DNA of 39,714 nucleotides from NCBI GenBank assembly GCA_003156715.1, contig PMHO01000006.1, forward strand, positions 9,212 through 48,925. The letters run 5' to 3'. Source of the stretch: Candidatus Tityobacter terrigena. GTDB lineage: Bacteria > Vulcanimicrobiota > Vulcanimicrobiia > Vulcanimicrobiales > Vulcanimicrobiaceae. Made by a program: the position numbers and the translations under genes. Shown piece after piece: positions 24,606-33,532 of this stretch (positions are counted from its first letter, which is position 1; each line of letters starts with the position of its first letter). The notes beneath the pieces were generated by a model that was not told where the DNA came from, searched no databases, and saw only the letters and a list, made by a program, of their open reading frames with translations.

Positions 24606-26564
24606 TTAGCCGGGCACGGGCGAGGCCGCCGCAGGCGCGGCCTTCTTCGGCGGCGGTACGCGCGGTTGCATGATCTGCGAGAGCATGTCGGTGGTCCCGG
24701 GGATGCGCTCAAGATGCGGATACTTGAGGCCGTCGTGATATGCCAAGTCGAGGCGGGTGTACCAGCCGCCCTGTTTGATGCGCAGATGGATCGCGTCCGT
24801 GCCCCCCTTGGCGTTCGTGATGGCCTCGGTCCAGAGGTCCGAATCGAAAGCCCGGTCGTCGATCGCGACGATTTGCATCCCGGGGGCCAGACCCGCGGCC
24901 CACGCTGCCGAATCCTCGCGGACGTCGCCGACTTCGCCTTTCTGGCTCATTTGCACGCCGACGTCGAACCAGGAGTCGATCCGGTGCCTCGTCGCCGCGC
25001 GGCCGGCCACGAACTTGTTGGGCTTATCGTCGAAGACGAGTTTGTAGCCCGCTCGCGCGATTTCGTCGGTGGGCGGCTGCGGGGCGATCGAGTAGACGTA
25101 CTTCTGGAAGAAACCATGCCAGTCGTACGGCGTCACCTGGTTGAGGTAGCCCTCAAGATCCTCGCGCGTGTAGGTGACGACCTTCGGTGCGGAAACGCCC
25201 CCGGCAAACACCTTCGTATAGTCGTCGAGCGACTTCGCACCGTGCGTCTGCTGGCGGATGATCGTGTCGACATCCAGCCACATCAACTCGCCCTCGTCGT
25301 AGAAGTCGTTCGCCGTGCGCCGGATGCTCGGATAGTCGCCGTAGCCGCAGCAGTAGTAGTAGGGTGCCCCCGTCGTGGTATCGATGATCGGCGTCGTTTT
25401 GCGGCCTGGTTCGTAAGACATGGTGGCATACATTGCCGCCAAGAACTCCGGGTAGTCTTTGGGATCGCGTATGCCCGCCCGGAACGAAAGCAAGTCGCCC
25501 ATGTACTGGTTCATACCTTCGTACTGCCACAGCAGCTCGGTGCGCTCCGGATAAGGGTCGTTGAAATCCGGCTGTTGGAGATCGAAGGGGCGGCGGTACT
25601 TTCCGTTCCAGGAATGTGAGAACTCGTGAGGCAGAAGGTCCCCATTCGCTAGCTGCTCCGCAGGACTCGTCATGAAGGAATCACCGGCGCGGTCGTCGCT
25701 CGACTGGTGGTGCTCGATGCCCTCGAATCCCAATTGATCGCTCAGCGTCAGCTCCGAATGGTACACGTTCCAGTGCCGGCCGCCGTACAGCGCCAACGCT
25801 TCGGGCGTCAAATTTTTATACGCGTCGATGACTTTGTCGTCGATCTTTAGATCCTCGGGCGCGTCGGCGAAGAGGTCGAGATAGGTCGCCGTCCCATTGC
25901 CCGTCCAGGTCGTGATGTGTTTGACGTAGCGCCCGATGTCGGTCGGCGAGTCAACCAGCGTCTCAAGTGACACCGTGTCGAAGTCGACGCGGTCGCCGCT
26001 GCGGGCCACCACCGGTAGCGCCGAAGCGTAGTCCCAGCCCGGCGGCATGATGAGGCTCGCTCTCACGAAGTACTGCTCGTTGTCGGTGTTTCGCTGGTAG
26101 AGGATGGCGCGGTTCCAGTTACCGATCATGATGTTGCGAGTGGCCATCATGCCTCCAAGATCGGTGTTCATGATGACGGTAAAGTCTACGTCGATCGTGC
26201 GAACGCCCTGCGGAACGTCGAGATGGAAGGCATACATGTCGACCTGATCGCGCTGCCAGCGGAGCGGCGCGCCGTTTCCTTTAATGCGGAGTTCCGACAT
26301 GCCCTGGAGCGGACCATCCGGGGCATGGTCGCCGGGAATCCACTGCGGGTAGTCGATCGTGAAAGGCCCGGGGGCGACCGGAATCGTCATATGCGTGTAG
26401 GCGAGCCCAAGCGGCGCCTTGCGCGCGTCGAAAACGACGGTCATCGGATCGCTCCGGGTCGCCAGCGGCGGATCGAGATGCAGCGCCGGCTGCGCGTGCG
26501 CCGGCAGCGCGGGGGCAAGCGACACGGCGAGCGCAGCGATCCCGGCCTGGATAAGGTGCTTCAC
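24606..26564 (-). CDS. M61-family peptidase, exported, downstream copy
   Basis: 652-residue zinc metallopeptidase of the glycyl-aminopeptidase family. Signal peptide LIQAGIAALAVSLAPALPAHA; N-terminal beta domain with IPVAPGPFTIDYPQWIPGDH. The zinc site is HEFSHSW (about 313-319) with a Glu in LLWQYEGMNQY about 35 residues later, and the C-terminal third has a PDZ-like segment (VREDSAAWAAGLAPGMQIVAIDDR). It ends in a Pro/Ala/Lys tail. GTG 26564 was chosen because AAGGA lies 7-8 nt upstream, at the stop of the upstream paralogue; ATG 26585 would overlap that gene. Confidence 0.92.
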   Translation of the reverse strand: MKHLIQAGIAALAVSLAPALPAHAQPALHLDPPLATRSDPMTVVFDARKAPLGLAYTHMTIPVAPGPFTIDYPQWIPGDHAPDGPLQGMSELRIKGNGAPLRWQRDQVDMYAFHLDVPQGVRTIDVDFTVIMNTDLGGMMATRNIMIGNWNRAILYQRNTDNEQYFVRASLIMPPGWDYASALPVVARSGDRVDFDTVSLETLVDSPTDIGRYVKHITTWTGNGTATYLDLFADAPEDLKIDDKVIDAYKNLTPEALALYGGRHWNVYHSELTLSDQLGFEGIEHHQSSDDRAGDSFMTSPAEQLANGDLLPHEFSHSWNGKYRRPFDLQQPDFNDPYPERTELLWQYEGMNQYMGDLLSFRAGIRDPKDYPEFLAAMYATMSYEPGRKTTPIIDTTTGAPYYYCCGYGDYPSIRRTANDFYDEGELMWLDVDTIIRQQTHGAKSLDDYTKVFAGGVSAPKVVTYTREDLEGYLNQVTPYDWHGFFQKYVYSIAPQPPTDEIARAGYKLVFDDKPNKFVAGRAATRHRIDSWFDVGVQMSQKGEVGDVREDSAAWAAGLAPGMQIVAIDDRAFDSDLWTEAITNAKGGTDAIHLRIKQGGWYTRLDLAYHDGLKYPHLERIPGTTDMLSQIMQPRVPPPKKAAPAAASPVPG

Positions 26565-26574
26565 GGCGACTTCC

Positions 26575-28512
26575 TTACTTCGCATACGGCTTCACGATGT
26601 CTCGCAGCATGTCGACGGTGCCCTTGACGCGGATCAGATGCGGATACTTGAGCCCGCCGTGATACGTCAACGTGATATCCCGGTAATAACCCGAATGGTT
26701 GACGAGAAGAACGAGCGGTGCGAAGCTCGACGAGGTCGCCTTGACGGCAGCCTGCCACGCGTCCGGCGTGAACTCCCGGTCGTCGATCGCGACGATTTTC
26801 ATGCCGATCCCCATGCCGGCGTTCCAGGCTGGGGATCCCTCCCGCACGTCGGTGACGGTCGCTTCCGCATCGAGGCGCAAACCGACGTCGAGCCAGGAGT
26901 CAATGACCTTATGGACCTTCTCGTAGGCGGCTTGATATCTGTTCGGCTTGTCAGTGAGCACGTAACGGTAGCCGGCGCGTTGGATCTCGTCCGTCGGCGG
27001 TTCTGGGGCGATCGAGTAGACATAGCGTTGGAAGAAACCATGCCAGTCGTAAGGAGCGACCTCGCCCAGGTAGCGCTCGAGGTCGGCGCGCGTGTAGGTC
27101 ACCACGCGCGGGTCTGACGTACCGCCGGCAAAAATCTTGACGTAGTCGTCGATGGATTTCTTGCCTTTGGTCAACTGGCGGATGATCGTGTCGACGTCGA
27201 GCCACATAAGCTCGCCTTCGAGGTAGAAGTCGGGATACGCGTTGCGCCGAAGCGACCCGTAATCGCCGTCCGAGACGTAGAAGTACGGCGCGCCGGTCGT
27301 CAGGTCAATGATCGGCGTCGTGTTGCGCCCCGGTTCCGATGCCATCTGCGCGTAGATTGCTGCAAAGTACTCCGGATAATCTGACGCTTTCCCTTTGATG
27401 CCGCAGCGGAAGGCGATCAGGTCGCCCATGTACTGGTTCATTCCTTCGTACTGCCAGAGCAGTTCGGTACGTTCGGGATACGGCTGATTGAAGTTAGGCT
27501 GCTGCAGATCGAATGGGCGCCGGTACTTTCCGTTCCAGGAGTGCGAGAATTCGTGGGGCAGCAAATCGCCGTCCGACATCTGATTTAGGGGATCGGTCAT
27601 GAATTCGTCGCGGGCCCGATCGTCGCTCGACTGATGGTGCTCGATGCCCTGATCCGGTATCAGGTCGCTCAGCGTCAGTTCGGCGTGATACACGTTCCAG
27701 TGGCGGCCGCCGTAGAGTGCAATGGCTTCCGGCGTTATGCACTTGTACTCGGCCAGCTCCGTTTTGCTGAAGTCCAAGTCCTCGGGATGATCGGCGAAGG
27801 CGTCGAGGTATGCCCGCGCATCGCCGCCGCTCCACGTCAGGATATGCCGAAAGTAGCGTCCCGAGTCGGTAGGAGAGTCGACCAGCGTCTCGAGGGTCAC
27901 GGTCTTAAAGAGAATCGTATTACCATTGCGCGATGCCACCGGTAAGGCGCTCGCATAGTCCCAGGACGGCGGCAGCATGAGGCTCGCACGCACGAAATAC
28001 GCCGCGTTGTCGACGTTGCGCTGGTAGAGCAGGTACCGGTTCCAGTTCCCGACCATGATGTCGCGGGTTGCCATTTGCCCGTCGACAAAGTTGTTCGGAT
28101 GGTTCAGGAGGACCGTGAAATCGACGTTTACGGTGCTCACGCCCGGCGGAACGTCGATGTGGAATGCGTACATGTCGACTTGATCCCGTTGCCATTGGAT
28201 GGGCTGCCCGCTTGCGCTGATGCGCAACTCCGAGAGGTCGTTGAGCGGACCGGTCGGGCCGTGCTCCCCGGGAATCCACTGCGGATACACGAGCGTGAAG
28301 GGCCCGGGCTTGACCGGGATCGTCATGTGCGAGTACGCAAAGCCACGCGGCGCGGTGCGCTCGTCGAGCACGATCGTCATCGGATTAGCGGCGGTGGCTA
28401 GCGGCGGGTCCAGCGTCGCCGCCATCCCTCGGCCGGTCAACGCGAGCGCGACGCCGAAGGATGCGAGGAGGAACCGGCCGCGCGCCGAGCCGGACTGCTG
28501 GATTGGCTGCAT
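26575..28512 (-). CDS. M61-family peptidase, exported, upstream copy
   Basis: 645-residue paralogue of the next gene, sharing long identical blocks (HEFSHSWNGKYRRPFDLQQP; ERTELLWQYEGMNQYMGDL; GELMWLDVDTIIRQ). Signal peptide RFLLASFGVALALTGRGMA. HEFSH near residue 320 and the following Glu are intact, as is a PDZ-like segment (VREGSPAWNAGMGIGMKIVAIDDR). ATG 28512; TTG 28515 is in frame one codon earlier. Ten bp separate its stop from the downstream copy's start, so the pair is an operon formed by tandem duplication. Confidence 0.92.
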   Translation of the reverse strand: MQPIQQSGSARGRFLLASFGVALALTGRGMAATLDPPLATAANPMTIVLDERTAPRGFAYSHMTIPVKPGPFTLVYPQWIPGEHGPTGPLNDLSELRISASGQPIQWQRDQVDMYAFHIDVPPGVSTVNVDFTVLLNHPNNFVDGQMATRDIMVGNWNRYLLYQRNVDNAAYFVRASLMLPPSWDYASALPVASRNGNTILFKTVTLETLVDSPTDSGRYFRHILTWSGGDARAYLDAFADHPEDLDFSKTELAEYKCITPEAIALYGGRHWNVYHAELTLSDLIPDQGIEHHQSSDDRARDEFMTDPLNQMSDGDLLPHEFSHSWNGKYRRPFDLQQPNFNQPYPERTELLWQYEGMNQYMGDLIAFRCGIKGKASDYPEYFAAIYAQMASEPGRNTTPIIDLTTGAPYFYVSDGDYGSLRRNAYPDFYLEGELMWLDVDTIIRQLTKGKKSIDDYVKIFAGGTSDPRVVTYTRADLERYLGEVAPYDWHGFFQRYVYSIAPEPPTDEIQRAGYRYVLTDKPNRYQAAYEKVHKVIDSWLDVGLRLDAEATVTDVREGSPAWNAGMGIGMKIVAIDDREFTPDAWQAAVKATSSSFAPLVLLVNHSGYYRDITLTYHGGLKYPHLIRVKGTVDMLRDIVKPYAK

Positions 28513-28646
28513 CAAGGCCCCCGTGTTGAGAAAAAAGAAACCTCAGGCGTTTTCGGTTACAGATGCCGGCTTCCCGTCCGCGCGGCTTGCCCGGTTTGCC
28601 GTCGACGTTGAAGAAGTTACCTCGAAGCGGATGAGGAGGTTTTAGA

Positions 28647-29051
28647 ATGCCACGAGCGACTGGAATCGGCGGCGTGTTTCTTCGCGCGAAGGATCCCGAC
28701 GCGCTGGCGCGTTGGTACGCAGCCCATCTCGGTCTAGCGGTCGGGCCGGATAACTACGTGTCCTTGCGCTGGAGCGACGACCCCGATCCGGAGGCGTCTA
28801 CCGTCTGGGCGACGTTCGAAGAGGGCACCCCATATTTCGGCCCAACTCAACAGGCGGTGATGATCAACTTCCGCGTCGACGATCTCGACGCACTGCTTGC
28901 TGCGTTACAAACCGAAGGTGTCGAGATCGTACCAAAGCGGGAGGACCATTCGTACGGCAAGTTCGCTTGGATCGTCGACCCGGAAGGCAATCGCGTCGAG
29001 CTGTGGGAGCCGCCCGGTGCGTCGATTCCATCGGTCGACTCCGTTGGGTGA
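28647..29051 (+). CDS. VOC-family protein (glyoxalase/bleomycin-resistance fold)
   Basis: 134 residues with the paired beta-alpha-beta modules of the vicinal-oxygen-chelate fold: GGVFLRAKDPDALARWYAAHLGL, then VMINFRVDDLDALLAAL and YGKFAWIVDPEGNRVELWEPP, the last carrying the usual metal-binding Glu. Substrate not predictable. ATG 28647 preceded by GAGGAGG at 7 nt. Divergent from the M61 pair. Confidence 0.92.
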   Translation: MPRATGIGGVFLRAKDPDALARWYAAHLGLAVGPDNYVSLRWSDDPDPEASTVWATFEEGTPYFGPTQQAVMINFRVDDLDALLAALQTEGVEIVPKREDHSYGKFAWIVDPEGNRVELWEPPGASIPSVDSVG

Positions 29052-29058
29052 TGAGTCG

Positions 29059-29132
29059 CGCGGTCGGAGGGACTCGAACCCCCAACCTACAAGTTCGTAG
29101 CCTGTTGCTCTATCCAATTGAGCTACGACCGC
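29059..29132 (-). tRNA. tRNA-Arg (anticodon ACG)
   Basis: Acceptor GCGGTCG/CGACCGC, loop CTACGAA with anticodon ACG, T-arm GGGGGTTCGAGTCCC, discriminator G, no encoded CCA. This is the TadA substrate (A34 to inosine). Confidence 0.95.
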
Positions 29133-29189
29133 ACGTCCTGCAGAGCCGCTCGGCGTTACCGCTTCGCCTGTGCCGCGGTAAGCGGACTT

Positions 29190-29279
29190 CGGAGAGAGAG
29201 GGATTCGAACCCTCGATACGCTTTAAACACGTATAACGGTTTAGCAAACCGCCGCCTTCAGCCGCTCGGCCATCTCTCC
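29190..29279 (-). tRNA. tRNA-Ser (anticodon GCT)
   Basis: Class II tRNA of 90 nt: acceptor GGAGAGA/TCTCTCC, loop TTGCTAA with anticodon GCU, long variable arm (GTTATACGTGTTTAAAGCGTAT region), T-loop TTCGAAT, discriminator G, no encoded CCA. 57 bp upstream of tRNA-Arg(ACG) on the same strand, probably one transcript. Confidence 0.95.
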
Positions 29280-29640
29280 AAGCCCCGCTCTCCCTTATGC
29301 CACAAGGCTTTGCGGCAGACCGCCTCTCAGGGTTTTACGCTCCGGGAGGCGATTTGCTCAATTTGCTCACGGGAGGCAGCTGTCCTGTCGAGACGAGTCG
29401 AAAGGCCGTCGACAGCTTGCCGGCTCGCGCCGTCTACCAGCCCGGCGTAGATCCGGGAACTCAAAACCACCCTAACTTTCCACCCATTCGCGGCATAACT
29501 CAAGGCTACACGTCAAACCGATTAGTCTTCTCAAGAGCTGAATGGGATGCTGGTCGGGTAACGTCAGCCTTCGTTGAGATTGCATGCTGTTCGTCCGCGC
29601 CTGACGGCGGACGAGCGTCGAACCCGTAGGGAGTTTTCCA
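29280..29640. other. intergenic region, about 360 bp
   Basis: A 110-codon plus-strand frame (29297-29629) exists but has no RBS, no family likeness and unremarkable codon use. A small inverted repeat CTGTCGA/TCGACAG lies near 29392-29423. Otherwise nothing recognised. Confidence 0.4.
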
Positions 29641-30221
29641 TGAGAACGATCAGGATCTTCGAACACATCTCGCTCGACGGCGTAATCCAGACCACCGGCG
29701 AAGACGGCGATTTCCCTTACGGCGACTGGACTGCGCCCTATCGGACCCCCGCCGGCCGGGAGGCAATCGTCGCCGCGCAAGGCGAGAGTTTCGATCTGTT
29801 GCTTGGCCGTCGCACCTATGATCTCTGGTCGGATTTCTGGCCAAAGGCGCCGAGTAGTCCGATGGCTGACGCCCTCAACGCGGCAACAAAGTATATTGCT
29901 ACCCACCGCCCGGAAAGTCTTGAATGGGGCCCGGTCGAGAGCCTTGGACGGGAGATCCTCGAGGGAATTCGCCGCATCAAGTCCGCGGACGGCCCGGACC
30001 TTATTCTTTGGGGCAGCTCCACGCTGACATCCACGCTACTCGAACATGGGCTTGCGGATGAGATCCTGCTGATCGTCCATCCGGTCCTGTTGGGCATGGG
30101 GAAGCGCTTGTTCGCGGAGGGAACCCCACCACGCTCATTTGAGCTCGTCAGCACGAATGCAATGCCGTCCGGCATCATCGTCAGCACTTATAAAGTCGCC
30201 GGGCCTTTGAAGACCGGATAG
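29641..30221 (+). CDS. dihydrofolate-reductase-like protein (RibD C-terminal family)
   Basis: 193 residues, NADPH-dependent reductase fold. Typical family opening RTIRIFEHISLDGVIQ, then LLLGRRTYDLWSDFWP, LILWGSSTLTSTLLEHGLADEILLIVHPVLLGMGKRLF and a C-terminal GIIVSTYKV strand. Related to YyaP/YwjB-type stand-alone proteins of unknown substrate rather than to true riboflavin RibD. ATG 29641 with AGGGA upstream. Confidence 0.92.
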
Positions 30222-30639
30222 TTCGATGGCACGCCGGCATGAGTCGATGTCAAAGGCTGACATTTAATCACCTCAGCTACTATGACCGAGCAGCGGACCG
30301 GGATAAGGCGCGTCAGGCCCAGGCTAGAGCGAGAACGCAGCTCTAATTTGGTCTAGTCGACGACGTCTTGCGCCCGGAGTTCGCTGAATCACGAAGAGCG
30401 TCGTTGCCCTGGGCCGGCGGTTGCTCGGTCCTCCAGGGGAGCGAGGGGAACGCTAGATACCCGGAAAAGCTCCTAATGGACCAGTCCCTTCCGGGAAGGT
30501 CGCGGTACCATTCCTTTGGGGTGGCTACCTTGCAGCGCAAAACGATTCAGTCGCAAGAAGGCGGCTCTGCCTCTGACCCTGACGTGCCAAGGTGCCCTCC
30601 CCACGTGGCGGCCTGCGGGCCGCAATAGGAGGATCATCA
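30222..30639. other. intergenic/leader region, about 420 bp
   Basis: No gene seen. Several possible stem-loops upstream of the 30640 gene, such as CTTCC/GGAAG near 30486-30498 and a longer one around GGTACCA...TGGCTACC near 30507-30533. Not matched to any riboswitch known to me. The last 60 bp hold the RBS of the next gene. Confidence 0.35.
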
Positions 30640-31719
30640 ATGTCAAGCGTTAGGCATCGGATTCACCGTCTCGTCCTAGCGGTTTCGGTGGCCGCCGCCC
30701 TCGTATCCGGCGGCGCCGCATTGGCGCGCGTGGGCGCCACCGCGAGCGCTCACGGCAGCTCGAGGCCGGTGGCAGTGCAGCCCGCAACAAAGTTGTGCGA
30801 GCCCATCGTTTTTGTAGGCGTCAGGTGGCAATATGTAGGCGGCACTATCAACAAGTGGTTCGAGTGGTCGGGCGGGTGGACATACGGCCCGTCAAACTCG
30901 CTGATTCCGTGCGATACCGACATCCTTCTCGCAACATACTCGATATCTCCGTTTACAACGTTTCCTTTCTGCTGCGCAGCGGAAATGTCGTACGCCTTCA
31001 ATTGGAGCGGCGTAAAGAATACGTATGTCGTCACCGAGCCGTTTTCAAACGGCGTAGGGGTCATCACCTCAACCAAGAGAGGGACGAAACTCGTCGAAAC
31101 CATCAGTACCGAGCCGTACACTCCAGCCGATGTCGCGGTTGCTGCGAATGGAACGATGTACGTGTCGATCGTTCCTCCCCAGGGCAGCAGCGGCTCGCTG
31201 GTATCGTGCATCGTCGTGTATCCGCCTAACTCGTCGAGTTCGGCCGGAATGCTCTCTGACGCAAGAATCGGCACGGGCACGAGCACGGTGGCGGTCGACG
31301 GGGCGGGAGACCTCTACGTGGCGTACACCACATACGCGGCGAGCGTGCCGTCGGAGCAGATCGACGAGTTCGTGAAGGGAAAAGGCAAGGCCGTTCCGTT
31401 CGCAACGATCAAAGGAGCCACCGCGGGCTCGATCGCGGCCACGAAAAAAGGCGAAGTCGTAACGAGTTCCATCTCCGGATCAGCCGGCAAGATTACCATC
31501 TTCAGCCACAAAGGCGGCGCCCCGATCGGTTCGTTCGCCACCTCGTCAGATCCTGGCTCGATCGGTCTAGACAAGAAAGGCGACCAGCTCATCGTCGTCG
31601 ACCAGGCCGCCGACGTCGTCGAGAGCTATTCGTTCCCGAGCGGTGGCCTCATCAGTGAACAACCGTTCAGTACTGGTTCCTCCGAGCCGTCGGTTGCCGC
31701 CAGCGTGCTTCTACCATAG
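30640..31719 (+). CDS. secreted protein with propeller-like C-terminal half
   Basis: 359 residues. ATG 30640 has AGGAGG 7 nt upstream. Signal peptide RLVLAVSVAAALVSGGAALA. The first ~170 mature residues are Cys/Trp/aromatic-rich (FFxxC-type FPFCCAAEMSY, WSGGWTYGPS). The second half has repeats of the A-x-D/x-G-D type: ADVAVAANGTMYVSIV, STVAVDGAGDLYVAYT, GSIAATKKGEVVTSS, GSIGLDKKGDQLIVVDQ. Same kind of protein as 15269-16267. Function unknown; probably surface or secreted. Confidence 0.83.
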   Translation: MSSVRHRIHRLVLAVSVAAALVSGGAALARVGATASAHGSSRPVAVQPATKLCEPIVFVGVRWQYVGGTINKWFEWSGGWTYGPSNSLIPCDTDILLATYSISPFTTFPFCCAAEMSYAFNWSGVKNTYVVTEPFSNGVGVITSTKRGTKLVETISTEPYTPADVAVAANGTMYVSIVPPQGSSGSLVSCIVVYPPNSSSSAGMLSDARIGTGTSTVAVDGAGDLYVAYTTYAASVPSEQIDEFVKGKGKAVPFATIKGATAGSIAATKKGEVVTSSISGSAGKITIFSHKGGAPIGSFATSSDPGSIGLDKKGDQLIVVDQAADVVESYSFPSGGLISEQPFSTGSSEPSVAASVLLP

Positions 31720-31733
31720 CAATTCGGCGCGGC

Positions 31734-31770
31734 GCGCGGCATTGCGTCCGGGAGGCGCGATGCCGTGCGC
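31734..31770 (+). terminator. imperfect hairpin after the 30640-31719 gene
   Basis: GCGCGGCATTGCG (31734-31746) can pair with CGCGATGCCGTGCGC (31756-31770) with one mismatch and a bulge. It lies 14 nt past the stop, but no T-run follows. Confidence 0.35.
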
Positions 31771-31865
31771 CGATGCCCCCAAATGCACTTAACCGCTTCG
31801 GCTTTCTCGTTAGCGAACCAGAAAGGCCCGTAGCTCTTTCGTTTGCCAACCGCGATTTGCTGGTG

Positions 31866-31879
31866 TGGGATGGACCCCG
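31866..31879 (-). repeat. IS3 terminal inverted repeat (orfB side)
   Basis: TGGGATGGACCCCG, adjacent to the GGTG target duplication at 31862-31865. The orfB stop (31880-31882) directly abuts it. Confidence 0.88.
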
Positions 31880-32187
31880 TCATGAAGCCACTGGTAACTG
31901 TGAAGGCTGACTGATTTCGTAGAGCGCGAGGTACTCCTGGGGCGTGAGCATCCCGAGCGTGCTATGCGGATGCTCCTCGTTGTACTTTCGCAGCCATCGA
32001 TCGCCGCTAACCCGCGCGTCCGCGAGTGATCTGAAGACGTTCGCGTTGAGAAATTCGTCCCGCACGCGACTGTTGAAGCTCTCAATGAACGCGTTCTGGG
32101 TCGGCTTCCCAGGCTCGATGAACAACAGCTGTACGCCGTGCTCAAGGGCCCAGTCAAGCATGACCAGAGATGCGAGTTCCGGACCGT
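31880..32187 (-). pseudogene. IS3 transposase orfB, C-terminal piece
   Basis: Last ~102 codons of the DDE integrase: [20 protein letters not shown], then [23 protein letters not shown] (catalytic Glu) and [22 protein letters not shown], the standard IS3 ending. Cut off from its N-terminal part by the IS110 insertion. Joining it to the piece at 33741-34304 restores RVDN|GPELAS in frame, so no other damage is visible. Confidence 0.92.
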
Positions 32188-32263
32188 GGTACATGAAAAA
32201 CGGGGCGCCGCCCCCACGTAGAACGGAGCTGTATTCCACTCATCTCCGCTGGAGGCAACGCCT

Positions 32264-33532
32264 GTGAAATCATTCCGCAGCGGCCGCTCAGGCCCCGCCT
32301 GGCTTGCGATCGACGTCGCGAAGAACCGGCATGAAGGTTTGTTGGAGGACCCTAAGGGGAATCGCCAGCGACTCGCCATCGCAAACTCGCGCGATGGTTT
32401 TGATACGCTGGCTACGCAGCTGCGCCCGTACGGTGCCTGTGAAATTGCGCTTGAGCCAACGGGTGACTATCATCGACCGCTTGCGAACTTTTTGGTGCGC
32501 AAGGGGCACCATATCCACTTTGTGTCTTCTGTAGCCACGAATAGAACCCGCGAGGCGCTCTTCAACTCTTGGGATAAGAATGACCCCAAGGACGCTCAGG
32601 TCATTCTGCACTTGCTTAAGAGCGGGACGACGCAAACCTTCCTGGACCCACTCGAGGCGGGGCACCTCGATCTTCAAGAGTTGCTTGGCTCGTATCGAAA
32701 GATAGTGGACCGGAAAGTGCGTCTGTATCACGTGCTGATGACCCACTACTTCCCTCTCTACTTTCCCGAAGCTGAGCGTTTTGCATCCAATCCACGAACC
32801 GAATGGTTCCTCGAAGTCTTGCATGTGGCTCCGTGTCCCGCCGTGGTCCTAGGATTCACAAAGAAGACGTTTGTAAAGCGGTTTACGGCGGCCGGGGGCC
32901 ATTTCACGTCGCGGCAGCGGCTCGTTGCTGAGTACTACGAAACGGCCAAAGAGAGCGTTGGTATACCGGTTTCCGCAGATAGCTGGGCGGTGAAGATGTT
33001 CCAGCTCACGATCGAACAGTATATCGGGCTTACGAAGCTCCGGCGCAAGATGGAAGAATGCGTTCACGCGCAGCTCGAGGATAACTTGGACTATCAGAGG
33101 CTACGTACCATCCCGGGAATAGGGCCGATCATCGCTCTTACCGTGCTGGCAGAAGGGGGCGATTTGCGCCGATTCAGCCATTATCGCAAATTCTTGAACT
33201 ACTGCGGTTTGTCGCTGTCAGCGAGCCAGTCTGGGACGCATCGCGGCTCACCTCAGCTCTCAAAACGAGGGAATGCTCGCTTACGATGCGCGTTTTGGAT
33301 GGCCGCTAATGCCGCGATCAATCAGCGCCGCAATGCCTTTCGACGCAAATATGATAACTATGTTCGCGTAAATCCGCTGGATCCTGATCTGAAGCGGAAG
33401 GCATATACTGCCGTTGCTGCAAAGGTAGCGCGGGTCGCTTACGGTCTTATAAAGACCGATCAAGAGTATCGCCACTTCGATGAAGCGGCGATATCCAATG
33501 GGAGAATCCCTTCGCCTGGGCCGTCGAGGTGA
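32264..33532 (+). CDS. IS110-family transposase (DEDD/serine recombinase)
   Basis: 422 residues, intact. N-terminal RuvC-like DEDD domain: WLAIDVAKNRHEGLLED (first Asp), EIALEPTGDYHRPLANFL (Glu), NDPKDAQVILHLL (two Asp). C-terminal transposase_20 domain: LRTIPGIGPIIALTVLAEGGD, FLNYCGLSLSASQSGTHRG with the conserved Ser, and RLRCAFWMAANAAI. GTG 32264 with GGAGG 8 nt upstream. All catalytic residues I can recognise are present, so it is probably active. Confidence 0.95.
   Translation: MKSFRSGRSGPAWLAIDVAKNRHEGLLEDPKGNRQRLAIANSRDGFDTLATQLRPYGACEIALEPTGDYHRPLANFLVRKGHHIHFVSSVATNRTREALFNSWDKNDPKDAQVILHLLKSGTTQTFLDPLEAGHLDLQELLGSYRKIVDRKVRLYHVLMTHYFPLYFPEAERFASNPRTEWFLEVLHVAPCPAVVLGFTKKTFVKRFTAAGGHFTSRQRLVAEYYETAKESVGIPVSADSWAVKMFQLTIEQYIGLTKLRRKMEECVHAQLEDNLDYQRLRTIPGIGPIIALTVLAEGGDLRRFSHYRKFLNYCGLSLSASQSGTHRGSPQLSKRGNARLRCAFWMAANAAINQRRNAFRRKYDNYVRVNPLDPDLKRKAYTAVAAKVARVAYGLIKTDQEYRHFDEAAISNGRIPSPGPSR

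Noticed and set aside
24666..25619. 317-codon plus-strand frame
   Set aside because: Antisense to the M61 peptidase; no recognisable protein.
29037..29280. Frames giving GGTRTPNLQV and EREGFEPSIRF-like peptides
   Set aside because: These are the usual artefacts of translating the antisense of tRNA-Arg and tRNA-Ser genes.
29297..29629. 110-codon plus-strand frame after tRNA-Ser(GCT)
   Set aside because: No RBS, no homology-like sequence, and it ends just before the well-supported ATG 29641 gene.
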